DNA from: Saprospiraceae bacterium
GTDB lineage: Bacteria; Bacteroidota; Bacteroidia; Chitinophagales; Saprospiraceae
NCBI GenBank assembly: GCA_016714445.1
Contig: JADJNF010000001.1
Span: 868,001-932,000, forward strand
DNA length: 64,000 nucleotides
Direction of reading: 5' to 3'
Positions 54,478 through 63,722 of this stretch are shown here, piece by piece; the stretch's first letter is position 1, and the number at the start of each line of letters is the position of its first letter. The notes beneath the pieces were generated by a model, which was not told the DNA's origin, ran no database searches, and worked only from the letters and a program-made list of their open reading frames with translations. The position numbers and the translations under genes were made by a program.

Positions 54478-56949
54478 CTATCTTCTGTCCGTTATAGCCA
54501 GTTTTTCAGTATAAGATTTATCACCCGATGTGAAATTGATCATATACAGACCTGCTTTAAACTGAGAAACATCCATAGTAAATGTTTTTAATGTACGATC
54601 GCCATTCATTTTTTGAGCGGAGACCACTTTTCCTGTTATATCATATACAGAAAGTATTCCTTCAGCATATTTTCCAAATGGAACCACCAACGTTATTTCA
54701 TCAGTAGCCGGGTTAGGGAAAACCAATAATTCGTCAGAAACCTGGATAGTTTCAAGATCATTTGCATCTGTATCTATCCTATAATTACTTCCACTGGTTT
54801 GGACCAACAATGAATAGCAGGAACTATTATTAAATACCCCGCCATAACCATATACTTTTACATAATAAGTTGTAGCACTTAGCGTATTATTATAGACGAT
54901 TTGCTCACTAAGTGTTCCATCATTTTCAGAAATGCCTACTTGAGTTGATGTGCCTCTATATAAAACCATGTCATAGTCTGCAGGAAGGTTATTCAAATTG
55001 ACTTTAATATTCTTTTTGGCATTTGTATTCTTAAATTTAAACCAATCCACATCAGTGCTTGTACCTATTTTTGCATTTAATGCGGTGCCAATGGTAATAT
55101 TTTTTGCCGCAGAAGCAGAGTTATTACTTTCATAATTGTCTGCACATGCTGCTGTGGTAGTAAAGTTTACAGTGTTTGAATAGGCGCTGGAAGCACTTGA
55201 ACAATTGGTTTTTACTCTGGTGTTATACGTGGTACTGGCTGCAAGACCTGTTAAGTTTACAGAAGTTCCGCTTACGGTTTGTACTGTCCATGTGGAAGCA
55301 GCACTTGTTTTATATTCAAAAGTGTACCCGGTGGCACCGGATACTGCAGCCCATGAAGATGTTGCAGTAGTTTGTGTAATACTACTGGTTGCCAATCCCG
55401 TCGGTGCATTACAAGTCGCCGCTAATGTTGTGAAGTTAAGTACTGTAGAAAAAACACTTGTTCCACCTGAACAATTTGTTGATATCCGAATATTATAAGT
55501 GGTAGATGCAGCAAGTCCTGTAAAATTTACAGCTGTACCTGTAATAACTTGTGCTGACCATGTACTGGCACTACTGGTTTTGTATTCAAAATTATAATTC
55601 AAAGCCCCTGAAACTGCTCCCCACGTAATAGCTGCTGAACTGGTTGTTATGGTACCTGCTGTCAGACCAGTTGGCGCATTACACGCAGTTGGTTCAGAAG
55701 TTGTTGTAAAATCAACTGCTACATAAGCACTCGAACCACTGGCACAATTGGCCAATACTCTGGTATTATACGTAGTAGAAGCTGTAAGCCCAGATAAACT
55801 TACAGAAGTAGAAGCTACTGTTTGAGCATTCCACGTACTTGCACTGCTTGCCTTATATTCATAAGTGTAACTGACAGCACCAGAAACGGCTGACCAGTTA
55901 CTGATTGCCGAAGTTGTGGTAATACTTCCTGTGCTAAGACCGGATGGTGCATTACATGTGCTACCACCTGATGGAGGCATACATCCCGGAGAACTGGCCA
56001 GACTTGCTCTTGATCCTGATCCTTCCAAGACAGCCCGTATTCTTGCTTTCTGTCCGGCTGAAAACATTTGCATACATGCATCATAGGAATAATCCATGTA
56101 ATTCATCGTCATCTCTACCGGTGTGCCTGAACAAGTACTCAGGTGGGGATAGGTAGGACATCCTCCATTTGAAGTATTGTGAGTAGGAGTATCTGCTACA
56201 AGGTCAGACCCGCAATTGGCATCACCCCAAATATGTCTTAAGTTTAACCAGTGGCCCACTTCATGTGTTGCGGTCCTTCCTTTGTGGTATGGTGCAGTTG
56301 CTGTGCCCGTAGTACCAAAATATCTGTAGTCGCATACTACCCCGTCTGTTGCTGCAGATCCCCCTGGAAACTGAGCATAACCGAGTATACCACCGCCAAT
56401 GTTGCACACCCATAAATTTAAGTAATTGGATGCATTCCAAGGATTTACCCCACCGGCAGATAATTTTTTGACATTATCATTGGTACCCCAACTGGTTACA
56501 GTCGAGCTTTTTCTTGTGATTCCTGTAGTTGCGTTACCACTAGGATCTTGTTGAGCCAAACAAAATTGTACTTCTACATTTCCTATTACAGGCTGAAATA
56601 ATGCAGGTACGAGGTTTAAATCTGCATTCGTAGCACTAAAATCCAAATTCAACACATCAATCTGAGATTGAATCTGTGCATCTGAAATATTTTGAGCGGG
56701 TACAGATGAATTCCATACAACATGCACTACAACAGGAATAGTAATTACTGCCCGTTGACCACTTCCATTAGGATGTTTACGTAAATATTCTTCAGTCTGT
56801 CTTTCGATCTCATCCATATTCTTTTGAATAATAGGATTTTCTTTGACCTGACGATCCAAAACATCCATGGTACCGCAGTGGCGATCCTGAGCAGAAAGAT
56901 TAGAAACAAAAAACAGGGTAAGCAACACCCACATTGAAAATACCTTCAT
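54478..56949 (-). CDS. T9SS-secreted M43 metallopeptidase with FN3 and PPC domains
   Basis: 823 residues. Signal peptide (WVLLTLFFVSNLSAQ); N-terminal propeptide (~20-70); M43 (pappalysin-type) zinc catalytic domain with the site HEVGHWLNLRH (229-239) and Met-turn MNYMDYSYD; three fibronectin type III domains that each start CNAPxGL (~335-595); a bacterial pre-peptidase C-terminal domain (CADNYESNNSASAAKNI ...); and a T9SS type A sorting domain (VFPNPATDEITLVVPFG, FKAGLYMINFTSGDK, EKLAITDRR). An extracellular protease, probably cleaved of its tail and anchored or released by T9SS. Confidence 0.95.
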   Translation of the reverse strand: MKVFSMWVLLTLFFVSNLSAQDRHCGTMDVLDRQVKENPIIQKNMDEIERQTEEYLRKHPNGSGQRAVITIPVVVHVVWNSSVPAQNISDAQIQSQIDVLNLDFSATNADLNLVPALFQPVIGNVEVQFCLAQQDPSGNATTGITRKSSTVTSWGTNDNVKKLSAGGVNPWNASNYLNLWVCNIGGGILGYAQFPGGSAATDGVVCDYRYFGTTGTATAPYHKGRTATHEVGHWLNLRHIWGDANCGSDLVADTPTHNTSNGGCPTYPHLSTCSGTPVEMTMNYMDYSYDACMQMFSAGQKARIRAVLEGSGSRASLASSPGCMPPSGGSTCNAPSGLSTGSITTTSAISNWSAVSGAVSYTYEYKASSASTWNAQTVASTSVSLSGLTASTTYNTRVLANCASGSSAYVAVDFTTTSEPTACNAPTGLTAGTITTSSAAITWGAVSGALNYNFEYKTSSASTWSAQVITGTAVNFTGLAASTTYNIRISTNCSGGTSVFSTVLNFTTLAATCNAPTGLATSSITQTTATSSWAAVSGATGYTFEYKTSAASTWTVQTVSGTSVNLTGLAASTTYNTRVKTNCSSASSAYSNTVNFTTTAACADNYESNNSASAAKNITIGTALNAKIGTSTDVDWFKFKNTNAKKNIKVNLNNLPADYDMVLYRGTSTQVGISENDGTLSEQIVYNNTLSATTYYVKVYGYGGVFNNSSCYSLLVQTSGSNYRIDTDANDLETIQVSDELLVFPNPATDEITLVVPFGKYAEGILSVYDITGKVVSAQKMNGDRTLKTFTMDVSQFKAGLYMINFTSGDKSYTEKLAITDRR

Positions 56950-57022
56950 TTTTAGTTGGTTTAAAATGGTTAATAATTATAAAACTTAATTATAATGTAT
57001 TCTCAAATAATAGGTGCAAGCA

Positions 57023-57052
57023 CAAATGTAAGCTACTTTACATTATTTGCAA
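57023..57052 (-). promoter_or_regulatory. Promoter of the M43 peptidase gene
   Basis: Minus-strand TTG at -33 (complement of 57050-57052, within TTTTGC), 19 bp, then TACATTTG (57030-57023). This predicts a 5' leader of about 65-70 bases before the ATG at 56949. Confidence 0.75.
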
Positions 57053-57198
57053 AATTATTGCCATTTATTTTACAAATATTTTTTTTGCGTGTAAGATTTA
57101 ATCTATATTCGGTCCTGTAGCTTTAAAAAAAAATAAAATTGAATAATACATATTGAAATATATATCTTTACGCTTCGTTGAATTTAAGAAATAATCAG

Positions 57199-59259
57199 AT
57201 GTCGAGGTTTGTTATTATTTGTTTGTTTTATATTATTTATTCTGAAGCGGTTGCCCAGGATGAATCTCAAACCAATAATCTGATTTCCAATATTATTGAA
57301 GACTTTCTGGAATCAACAGATGCAGAAAACTTTGATTATAATACCATCTTTGAAAATCTCAATCATTACTACGAAAATCCTTTAAATATCAATGAAGCTA
57401 CAGAAAACGACCTGAAAGAATTGTATCTGCTCAATGAGATTCAAGTCAATGATTTTATGACCCACCGTACGCAATTTGGAAATTTCCTGAGTTTGTATGA
57501 GATTCAGGCCATTCCTTCATGGGACATGGGGACGATAAAAAATGTGAGCCCTTTCTTGCGCTGCGAAGTGGCTGCTTCTGATTTCAATCTTGATTTTCGC
57601 GATGCTTTACTAAACGGCACTTCTACCCTATTTTTAAAAGGTAAACGTATTCTGGAGCAAAGAAAAGGTTTTACTACAGATGCCAATGGCAACCGACCTT
57701 ATCTGGGTGATCCCAATCATTTGTATGTAAGATACCGGTATGAGTTTGGTCAACTGTTTAAAGCTGGTATAACCATGGAGAAAGATCCGGGAGAACAATT
57801 GTTTGGAGGGGCAAGCAAATATGGTTTTGATTTTTATTCCTTCTTTTTGTACGCCAGAAATATTAATAAAACGTTCAGCATAGTTTCTTTAGGTGATTAT
57901 GCTGTTAGTATGGGCCAGGGTCTAATACTGCACAATGACTTTGGTGCAGGTAAATCTTCCTTTGTTATGAATGTCAAAAAAGCCGGAAGAATGATACGAC
58001 CTTACAGTTCCGTAAATGAAGTAAACTTTTTCAGAGGTGCGGGCACGGTTATTAATCTCGGCAGATCATGGCAGGCCGCAGCATTTTTTTCATATAAACC
58101 TATTGATGCCACTGTAGATAGGGATACTATTGAAAATTCCGATTTTGACGCTTTTGGCTCCATTCGTTTTGATGGATTTCACAGAACAGAATCAGAAGTT
58201 GCGAATAAAAACTCTATCCATCAAACCAATGCAGGGCTGAAACTGGAATATAAACTCCGCAACTTCAAAATTGCTGCCAATGGATTATACACAGGTTTTG
58301 ATGCTCCCTTGATCAGAGATGAAGCCTTATACAGAAAATACCTTTTTAACGGCAAACAACTGGTGAATGCCAGTGTAGATTATAGCTGGCGGCTGCGCAA
58401 TCTGACTTTTTTTGGCGAAACTGCCATGAGTGATAATGGAGGTATGGCACAGATACACGGGGTATTGATGGGTTTGGACAGACGAGTAGATGTATCCGCT
58501 GTATATCGAAATTATGATCCGGACTATCAGGTACTGAATGCCAATGCATTTGCAGAATCCAGTCAACCTGTTAATGAAAAAGGATTTTATCTGGGAATGG
58601 AGCTGCGACCTTTCAAAAGTATAACTGTCAGTACTTATGTCGATCTTTGGTCAAATCCATGGGTAGCATACAGAAGAGATGCCCCCGCCGATGGCAAAGA
58701 GTTTCTGATCAAACTCGCCTATACTCAAAAAAGAAAAATGGATTTTTATATTCAATACCGCTATGAAAGAAAACAGCTCAACACCAGCAATGAAAACATC
58801 ATAGATTTTCCTGAATATCAAACCCTCCAAAGATTAAGACTTCACGTATCTTACAAAATCAATAAGGAATGGGAAATCAGAGACAGAGCAGAATTTTCCT
58901 TTTTTGATAAAAGTACTTCCTCCCGTGGTTTTCTGATGTACCAGGATGTAGTGTATAAACCAATAGCAAAACCAATTTCATTTACTGCACGATATGCTGT
59001 CTTTGATATCAATAGTTTTGACGCCAGAATTTATGCCTACGAAAATGATATTTTATATGAATTTTATATCCCATTCTTTCAAAATCGTGGGTCGAGATTT
59101 TATATCAATACAAGATACAGAATAGGTCGTAATTATACCTGGGAACTTAGGATTGGAAGAACCTATCTTCAGAATGTGGATGTCATCGCTTCGGGAAATG
59201 AACTGATTAATGGAAATGTGAGAACTGAGATTAAAACACAATTGAAAATCAGATTTTAA
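57199..59259 (+). CDS. Outer-membrane beta-barrel protein with helix-hairpin-helix N-terminus
   Basis: About 686 residues from the ATG at 57199 (a TTG at 57178 opens the same frame). Signal peptide (VIICLFYIIYSEAVAQ). A ComEA-like helix-hairpin-helix region follows (PLNINEATENDLKELYLLNE, RTQFGNFLSLYEIQAI). The remaining ~550 residues have alternating aromatic strands (LYVRYRYEFGQLFKAGITME, FYIQYRYERKQL) and end in KIRF, consistent with an outer-membrane barrel. Such HhH-barrel proteins are common in Bacteroidota; function unknown. HhH usually binds DNA, which raises the idea of a role in DNA uptake, but there is no direct support. Confidence 0.82.
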   Translation: MSRFVIICLFYIIYSEAVAQDESQTNNLISNIIEDFLESTDAENFDYNTIFENLNHYYENPLNINEATENDLKELYLLNEIQVNDFMTHRTQFGNFLSLYEIQAIPSWDMGTIKNVSPFLRCEVAASDFNLDFRDALLNGTSTLFLKGKRILEQRKGFTTDANGNRPYLGDPNHLYVRYRYEFGQLFKAGITMEKDPGEQLFGGASKYGFDFYSFFLYARNINKTFSIVSLGDYAVSMGQGLILHNDFGAGKSSFVMNVKKAGRMIRPYSSVNEVNFFRGAGTVINLGRSWQAAAFFSYKPIDATVDRDTIENSDFDAFGSIRFDGFHRTESEVANKNSIHQTNAGLKLEYKLRNFKIAANGLYTGFDAPLIRDEALYRKYLFNGKQLVNASVDYSWRLRNLTFFGETAMSDNGGMAQIHGVLMGLDRRVDVSAVYRNYDPDYQVLNANAFAESSQPVNEKGFYLGMELRPFKSITVSTYVDLWSNPWVAYRRDAPADGKEFLIKLAYTQKRKMDFYIQYRYERKQLNTSNENIIDFPEYQTLQRLRLHVSYKINKEWEIRDRAEFSFFDKSTSSRGFLMYQDVVYKPIAKPISFTARYAVFDINSFDARIYAYENDILYEFYIPFFQNRGSRFYINTRYRIGRNYTWELRIGRTYLQNVDVIASGNELINGNVRTEIKTQLKIRF

Positions 59260-59274
59260 TTTTAACTATCACGA

Positions 59275-59784
59275 ATGATTCCACTCAAAGACCTTTGGAT
59301 TGGCGAAAGTGTCCTGATCAGATCTTCAGGTAAAACCGGTAGATTTGAAGGTATAAATAAGGAAGGAAAAGCAAGAATTCGTGTAGAAAACAAAATCTTA
59401 CTGGTTACCAGTGAAAATCTGGATATTGTACCTGAAAAAGAACATTTTCCGGACATTCATGATTATCTGAATGAAGAAAAAAATGTTGATAAAAAAATTA
59501 CACCTTTAAAAATAACATTCGATCATACGCTGGACTTACACATTGACAAGCTGGCTCCTCATATGGAAAATGAACTGCCCGCCAGGATTATGGAATTTCA
59601 ACTCCGTAAAAGTGATACCTTCATTCGTGATGCTATTGACAAAAAGTATCCTCATATTACCATTATACATGGCAAGGGTCAGGGTGTCCTGAAGGAAGCT
59701 ATAGAACATCAGTTGCAACAATTTCATCAGATAAGATTCACTTTCTCAAAAAATGGTGGTGGCGCGGTGGAAGTGTGGTTGTAA
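59275..59784 (+). CDS. Smr-domain protein (stand-alone MutS2-tail-like)
   Basis: 169 residues. The N-terminal ~50 residues resemble the KOW-like segment of MutS2 (DLWIGESVLIRSSGKTGRFE, KARIRVENKILLVTSENLDI). The C-terminal ~85 are a Smr nuclease domain with LDLHIDKL (LDLHG-like), TIIHGKGQGVLKEAIE (HGxG) and GGGAVEVWL. Smr domains nick DNA or cut stalled mRNA on collided ribosomes. It lies 15 bases after the barrel protein gene and is probably co-transcribed with it. It is not a broken mutS2: the frame is complete and has its own start. Confidence 0.88.
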   Translation: MIPLKDLWIGESVLIRSSGKTGRFEGINKEGKARIRVENKILLVTSENLDIVPEKEHFPDIHDYLNEEKNVDKKITPLKITFDHTLDLHIDKLAPHMENELPARIMEFQLRKSDTFIRDAIDKKYPHITIIHGKGQGVLKEAIEHQLQQFHQIRFTFSKNGGGAVEVWL

Positions 59785-59908
59785 ATTTTACTTTTAAAAA
59801 ATTTTGAAATGATTAACAATAGTCATTAATCTTTGAATCATAATAAAAACTTACTGAATAAAAAGGCTGTTTTAACCTAAGTAAGTTTGAATAACTCAAC
59901 CATAAAAC

Positions 59909-61537
59909 ATGAATACTTTTATTACCGAAAATCCCTTGTTACTATTGTTTCTGGTGATTTCTATCGGATATCTGATCGGTAATATCAAAGTAAAAGGGAC
60001 CGGGTTAGGTACTACTGCAGTTTTATTCATAGGATTGGCATTTGGTGCCATGAATCCTGACTTTAACGTTCCGGACATCATTTTCCAGATAGGTATTGTG
60101 TTTTTTGTGTATACTGTTGGACTTAGATCCGGGCCTGCATTTTTTGATTCATTCCGGAAAAACGGATGGAGAGACATCACTTTTGTTATGCTCATGCTTG
60201 GATTATCCGCTATTGTCACCATCGCCATTTACTACACCATGGATTTTGATAAGGCCACGATAGTAGGCATGTATTCAGGAAGTTCTACCAATACCACAGC
60301 ACTAGCCGGAGTTATTGATATGGTCAATCTTAAAGAAAAAGGAAACCCAATTACCATCAATCATTTGGTGGTAGGCTATACTTTTTCATATCCTATGGGG
60401 GTGCTCGGTGTGATGATCGCCATAAAGATCATGGAACGATTTTTAAAAATAGATTATCAGGCTGAAAAAGAAATACTTCGAAAAGACTACCCCATAGACG
60501 AAGACCTGACCAGTCGCGCCATTGAAATCACCAATCATCATATATCAGGAAAACAAATCCGGGATCTGATACGAGAACATCAATGGAATATTGTATTTGG
60601 TCGGGTCGACAGTAAACTTCATGGTACAATATTGTCCAACTGGGATATTACTTTGTATACCGGAGATAAAATCATAGTCGTGGGTACCAGAGAAGAACTG
60701 GATGAAGTAGAAAAAATATTGGGCAAGGAAGCTGAAAATAGCCTGACCTATGACAGGAAAGAGTATGACATCGTCAGAATATTTGTATCTAATCCTGATG
60801 TGGTAGGCAGAGAATTGTCTTCGCTCAATCTTCAGGAAAAATACAGTGCCATCATCACCAGAATAAGACGTGGCGACATTGAGATGCTGGCCAAAGGAGA
60901 CACCATTCTAGAATTGGGTGATCGTATAAGATTTGTGGCCCGAAGACAGGACATCAAGGGAATTCAAAAAATATTTGGTGATAGCTATTATGCATCCAGT
61001 AAAATTGATTTGTTTTCTTTTGGGATTGGTATAGCCTTGGGATTGGTGTTGGGGATGATAGAATTTAATATCCCGGGTGGACTGGTATTCAAACTTGGGT
61101 TTGCAGGCGGTCCACTGATCGTAGGTCTATTGCTTGGTGCACTGCGACGTACAGGTCCGATTGTTTGGTCGCTGCCTTACGGCTCCAATGTCACTTTAAA
61201 CCAATTGGGATTGACCTTACTACTAGCGGTTATAGGTATTCGTTCGGGAAATACGTTGATGGAAAGCTTAAGTGATGGTGGATGGGTTAAAATATTCCTG
61301 GCAGGATCAGTACTAAGTGTAGCAACCGCAATCCTAAGTCTATGGCTGGGATACAAACTGATCAAAATCCCATATTCCTTACTTTTAGGCTTTGTGGCCA
61401 ATCAACCAGCCATTCTGGAGTTTGCCACAGACATTACCAAAAATAGAGTGCCTGCGATCGGGTACTCCTTTATGTTTCCTATATCATTGGTTATGAAGAT
61501 ATTATTTGCTCAGATATTGTATCTCATACTCAGTTGA
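59909..61537 (+). CDS. AspT/YidE-family transporter (second copy)
   Basis: 542 residues, same layout as the protein at 39875-41566: five helices, two TrkA-C-like domains (ISGKQIRDLIREHQW; VGRELSSLNLQEKYSAIITR), five helices, with family motifs VYTVGLRSGPAFF plus YSGSSTNTTALAG, and LAVIGIRSGNTLM plus LGFVANQPAILEF. The substrate motifs differ from those of the first copy (NTPGLGAA against NTTALAG; TDPAALAF against QPAILEF), so the two probably carry different substrates. A -7 match TAAGTTTG lies at 59882-59889. Confidence 0.88.
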   Translation: MNTFITENPLLLLFLVISIGYLIGNIKVKGTGLGTTAVLFIGLAFGAMNPDFNVPDIIFQIGIVFFVYTVGLRSGPAFFDSFRKNGWRDITFVMLMLGLSAIVTIAIYYTMDFDKATIVGMYSGSSTNTTALAGVIDMVNLKEKGNPITINHLVVGYTFSYPMGVLGVMIAIKIMERFLKIDYQAEKEILRKDYPIDEDLTSRAIEITNHHISGKQIRDLIREHQWNIVFGRVDSKLHGTILSNWDITLYTGDKIIVVGTREELDEVEKILGKEAENSLTYDRKEYDIVRIFVSNPDVVGRELSSLNLQEKYSAIITRIRRGDIEMLAKGDTILELGDRIRFVARRQDIKGIQKIFGDSYYASSKIDLFSFGIGIALGLVLGMIEFNIPGGLVFKLGFAGGPLIVGLLLGALRRTGPIVWSLPYGSNVTLNQLGLTLLLAVIGIRSGNTLMESLSDGGWVKIFLAGSVLSVATAILSLWLGYKLIKIPYSLLLGFVANQPAILEFATDITKNRVPAIGYSFMFPISLVMKILFAQILYLILS

Positions 61538-61578
61538 TTATAAATTTAGATATTTATCAAAAAAATATACCGAAACTG

Positions 61579-61609
61579 TTTTGAGAATTCAGGAATGTAT
61601 CTATCTTTG
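61579..61609 (+). promoter_or_regulatory. Promoter of tRNA-Glu
   Basis: TTTTG at 61579-61583, 18 bp, TATCTTTG at 61602-61609: a full Bacteroidota promoter. The transcript would start about 30 bases before the tRNA. Confidence 0.75.
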
Positions 61610-61646
61610 CGTCGCTTTTGAAGAAAAGTAGTAAGTTTTAAATATT

Positions 61647-61718
61647 GGCCCGTTCGTTTATCGGTTAGGACGCCAGGTTTTCATCCTGGTAGGAGGGGTT
61701 CGACTCCCCTACGGGCTA
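61647..61718 (+). tRNA. tRNA-Glu (anticodon UUC)
   Basis: 72-nt cloverleaf: acceptor GGCCCGT/ACGGGCT (G1-U72 wobble), D-arm with GGTTAGGAC, anticodon stem CCAGG/CCTGG around loop TTTTCAT (anticodon TTC), T-arm GGGG-TTCGACT-CCCC, discriminator A. CCA is not encoded in full. A genomic-island-like set of genes lies directly downstream, although no integrase is visible in the window. Confidence 0.95.
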
Positions 61719-61725
61719 CATTTTT

Positions 61726-61760
61726 AAAGGTAATTGGTTGATAATCAGTTGCCTTTTTTT
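61726..61760 (+). terminator. Terminator after tRNA-Glu
   Basis: AAAGGTAA pairs with TTGCCTTT (one T-G pair) across a 15-nt loop, followed by a T-run. Directly after it a 12-bp unit, TTGGTTGTCGTT, is repeated twice in tandem (about 61763-61786). Confidence 0.75.
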
Positions 61761-61929
61761 GTTGGTTGTCGTTTTGGTTGTCGTTTATATTTTTACCTCA
61801 CATATTGGGCAACTTTATTTATTTCTAAAACGTTAATTTCTTGGCTTGAAAATTGATTACAGTTTTACATTGCTTCTGTTTATTTGGTATAAAAAAATAT
61901 CTTAACATTTTCCAAATCTCATTTTCAAG

Positions 61930-62922
61930 ATGGATTCAATTAGAGATACCGCTTTAAGAATCAAAATCGAACCTTTAACTACAGACTTGCATGCTGCGAA
62001 AGCAGAAACTGTTGTTAAAGTTCTATCTCAGATAATAAAGTCTTACAACAACTTTATTGAAATTGAATTTTCTAGAATACCTGGATTATTGGAACTATCC
62101 AATAAAAAAAATAATCCTATTGAAATTATTAAAGAAGATTTAAGTTTGCTAATAGTGGACTTGAATTTTAGCAGTTTTGCAGCATCCCTTGCTCCAAGCG
62201 CATCGGCAGATAGCTCTTTATTGTTTAGTGATGAAGTAAATAATTTTAAGTCTTCAGTGTTTTTCGACTACAAAGCAAATATAATCATTCCTGACTACGA
62301 CGACAGTAAATATTTTAATTCTATAATGAATAAATACAATAACCATGAAAGAAAAAGTATTTTCGAGCCTCTTTTCTCAATAGCTGGAGATGGTAAAGAG
62401 TATAATTTAATACTGAACGATTCGAATGATAAAATAATTAAGAAAATCATCCCCCCTGCAAAGTCAAAACTTATTCATTACATTTCTAAAGAAACTAAGA
62501 CTGAAAAGAAGCAACCACAATATAAGACAGCAAATGTTTTTGTCAAAATCTTAGATGAAGGGGATGAAGTAAAAAATTTATCCAGACGGAATGTCAAGGA
62601 AGTTTTGTATTTTGAAAGTTTGGAACACGAAACTTATCCTTACAAACCTAATATTATTCGATATGATAAATATGTGTTCATTCTTAATTCTAAATTAGAA
62701 ACTGATGTTTCTTACAATGATGGAATGTATTTTATTACATGTGAATTTTTAAATATTTTTTCATGGGGAGATTCTAGAGAAGAAGCGGAATCTGCATTTT
62801 CATTTTCTTTCTATTCAATATATCTTAATTTTTATAATGAATTAGATAAAAATATGACTAAGGATGCAGTTGAACTCAAGATTAAAATTAGAAATTTAAT
62901 TCAAAAAGTAATTGAGGAATGA
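61930..62922 (+). CDS. Probable long HicB-like antitoxin
   Basis: 330 residues, no signal peptide. The first ~250 residues match no family I know. The C-terminal ~75 (MYFITCEFLNIFSWGDSREE, AESAFSFSFYSIYLNFYNEL) have the form of a HicB-type partial RNase-H fold (strand, G-D-S-x-E-E-A helix). The gene overlaps the HicA-like toxin gene by ATGA. HicB antitoxins are normally 70-150 residues, so this would be an unusually large one. The assignment rests on the C-terminal pattern and the neighbour. Confidence 0.6.
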   Translation: MDSIRDTALRIKIEPLTTDLHAAKAETVVKVLSQIIKSYNNFIEIEFSRIPGLLELSNKKNNPIEIIKEDLSLLIVDLNFSSFAASLAPSASADSSLLFSDEVNNFKSSVFFDYKANIIIPDYDDSKYFNSIMNKYNNHERKSIFEPLFSIAGDGKEYNLILNDSNDKIIKKIIPPAKSKLIHYISKETKTEKKQPQYKTANVFVKILDEGDEVKNLSRRNVKEVLYFESLEHETYPYKPNIIRYDKYVFILNSKLETDVSYNDGMYFITCEFLNIFSWGDSREEAESAFSFSFYSIYLNFYNELDKNMTKDAVELKIKIRNLIQKVIEE

Positions 62923-63206
62923 AAACCCGAAAAACAAAAGCCATTATTAAAACATTGGAAAAAAAGGGTTTTGAGTATTACCCAGAGAAAGACCATCATA
63001 GATTCTATTATCTTACGATAGATGGGAAAAAAACATCAATTTACACTTACTTTAGCCATGGGAAATCTGAATACAATTCAAATTTAATGGGTATGTTGAA
63101 AAAACAGCTCAAATTTATAGATTCAAAAAAAGCTGAAATGTTTTTTGATTGTCCTTTGACTAAAGAATTATATTTAGAAATGTTAAAAGAGATAGGCGTT
63201 TTGTAA
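62919..63206 (+). CDS. HicA-like mRNA interferase toxin
   Basis: 95 residues. HicA fold marks: KAIIKTLEKKGFEYYPEKDH, with the active-site His region DHHRFYYLTIDGKKTSIYT, then SHGKSEYNSNLMGMLKKQLK. It is longer than classical HicA (about 60) by a C-terminal extension with FDCPLTKELYLEMLKEIG. HicA proteins bind and cleave RNA through the double-stranded-RNA-binding fold. The start overlaps the upstream gene, as expected for a toxin-antitoxin pair. Confidence 0.75.
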   Translation: MKTRKTKAIIKTLEKKGFEYYPEKDHHRFYYLTIDGKKTSIYTYFSHGKSEYNSNLMGMLKKQLKFIDSKKAEMFFDCPLTKELYLEMLKEIGVL

Positions 63207-63227
63207 ATTTTTAAGAAAAATGTTATT

Positions 63228-63722
63228 ATGGAATTCGAAATCGGTTTATTATTTGTTAGATATTTTAATTTTATGAGACATTTTGAAGATAATCTTCAAA
63301 GTTTTTCTCCCACTCAGAATAACGATAGCCTTAAATATTGGTCAATGTTAGCTTTAAGGGATTTCGATATGATTCAACCAGAAGATTTAGAAAGATATCC
63401 ACTAATCAACAATTCAATGTTAACCGATAGAAAGATGATGGATATTATAAATAACAGAAATTTATATTTTCAAAACTGTAGGACTATAACAAGAAATAAT
63501 ATACGAAATATATTAATTTCCAACCTTGAATTAAGTTTTGGTGAAATGGAAGCTTTCCATTCATACCAAAGTAATCAAACAACAATAAATATATCATTTT
63601 CTTACAATTTAGAAACTGATGTTTTAACAGTTAATTCGATAAATCAAATTATTCCGATATTTAATGAAAATGTTGAACGAAGCTCTTTTGAAGAATTACA
63701 CTATTCAGTCCAATGTTTTTAG
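63228..63722 (+). CDS. Protein of unknown function next to the HicAB-like pair
   Basis: 164 residues, no signal or membrane segment. Mixed composition, rich in Asn and aromatic residues; helical N-terminal half (YFNFMRHFEDNLQSFSPT, YWSMLALRDFDMIQPEDLER), then strands (TINISFSYNLETDVLTVNSI). I recognise no family. It lies 21 bases after the toxin-like gene, so it may belong to the same unit. Confidence 0.65.
   Translation: MEFEIGLLFVRYFNFMRHFEDNLQSFSPTQNNDSLKYWSMLALRDFDMIQPEDLERYPLINNSMLTDRKMMDIINNRNLYFQNCRTITRNNIRNILISNLELSFGEMEAFHSYQSNQTTINISFSYNLETDVLTVNSINQIIPIFNENVERSSFEELHYSVQCF

Noticed and set aside
59275..59784. Fragment of a broken mutS2
   Set aside because: It has its own start, intact Smr motifs and no trace of MutS2 ATPase upstream; better read as a stand-alone protein.
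61719..61929. Integrase attachment site at tRNA-Glu
   Set aside because: No integrase gene and no second copy of the tRNA 3' end is seen in the window, so an att site cannot be supported.
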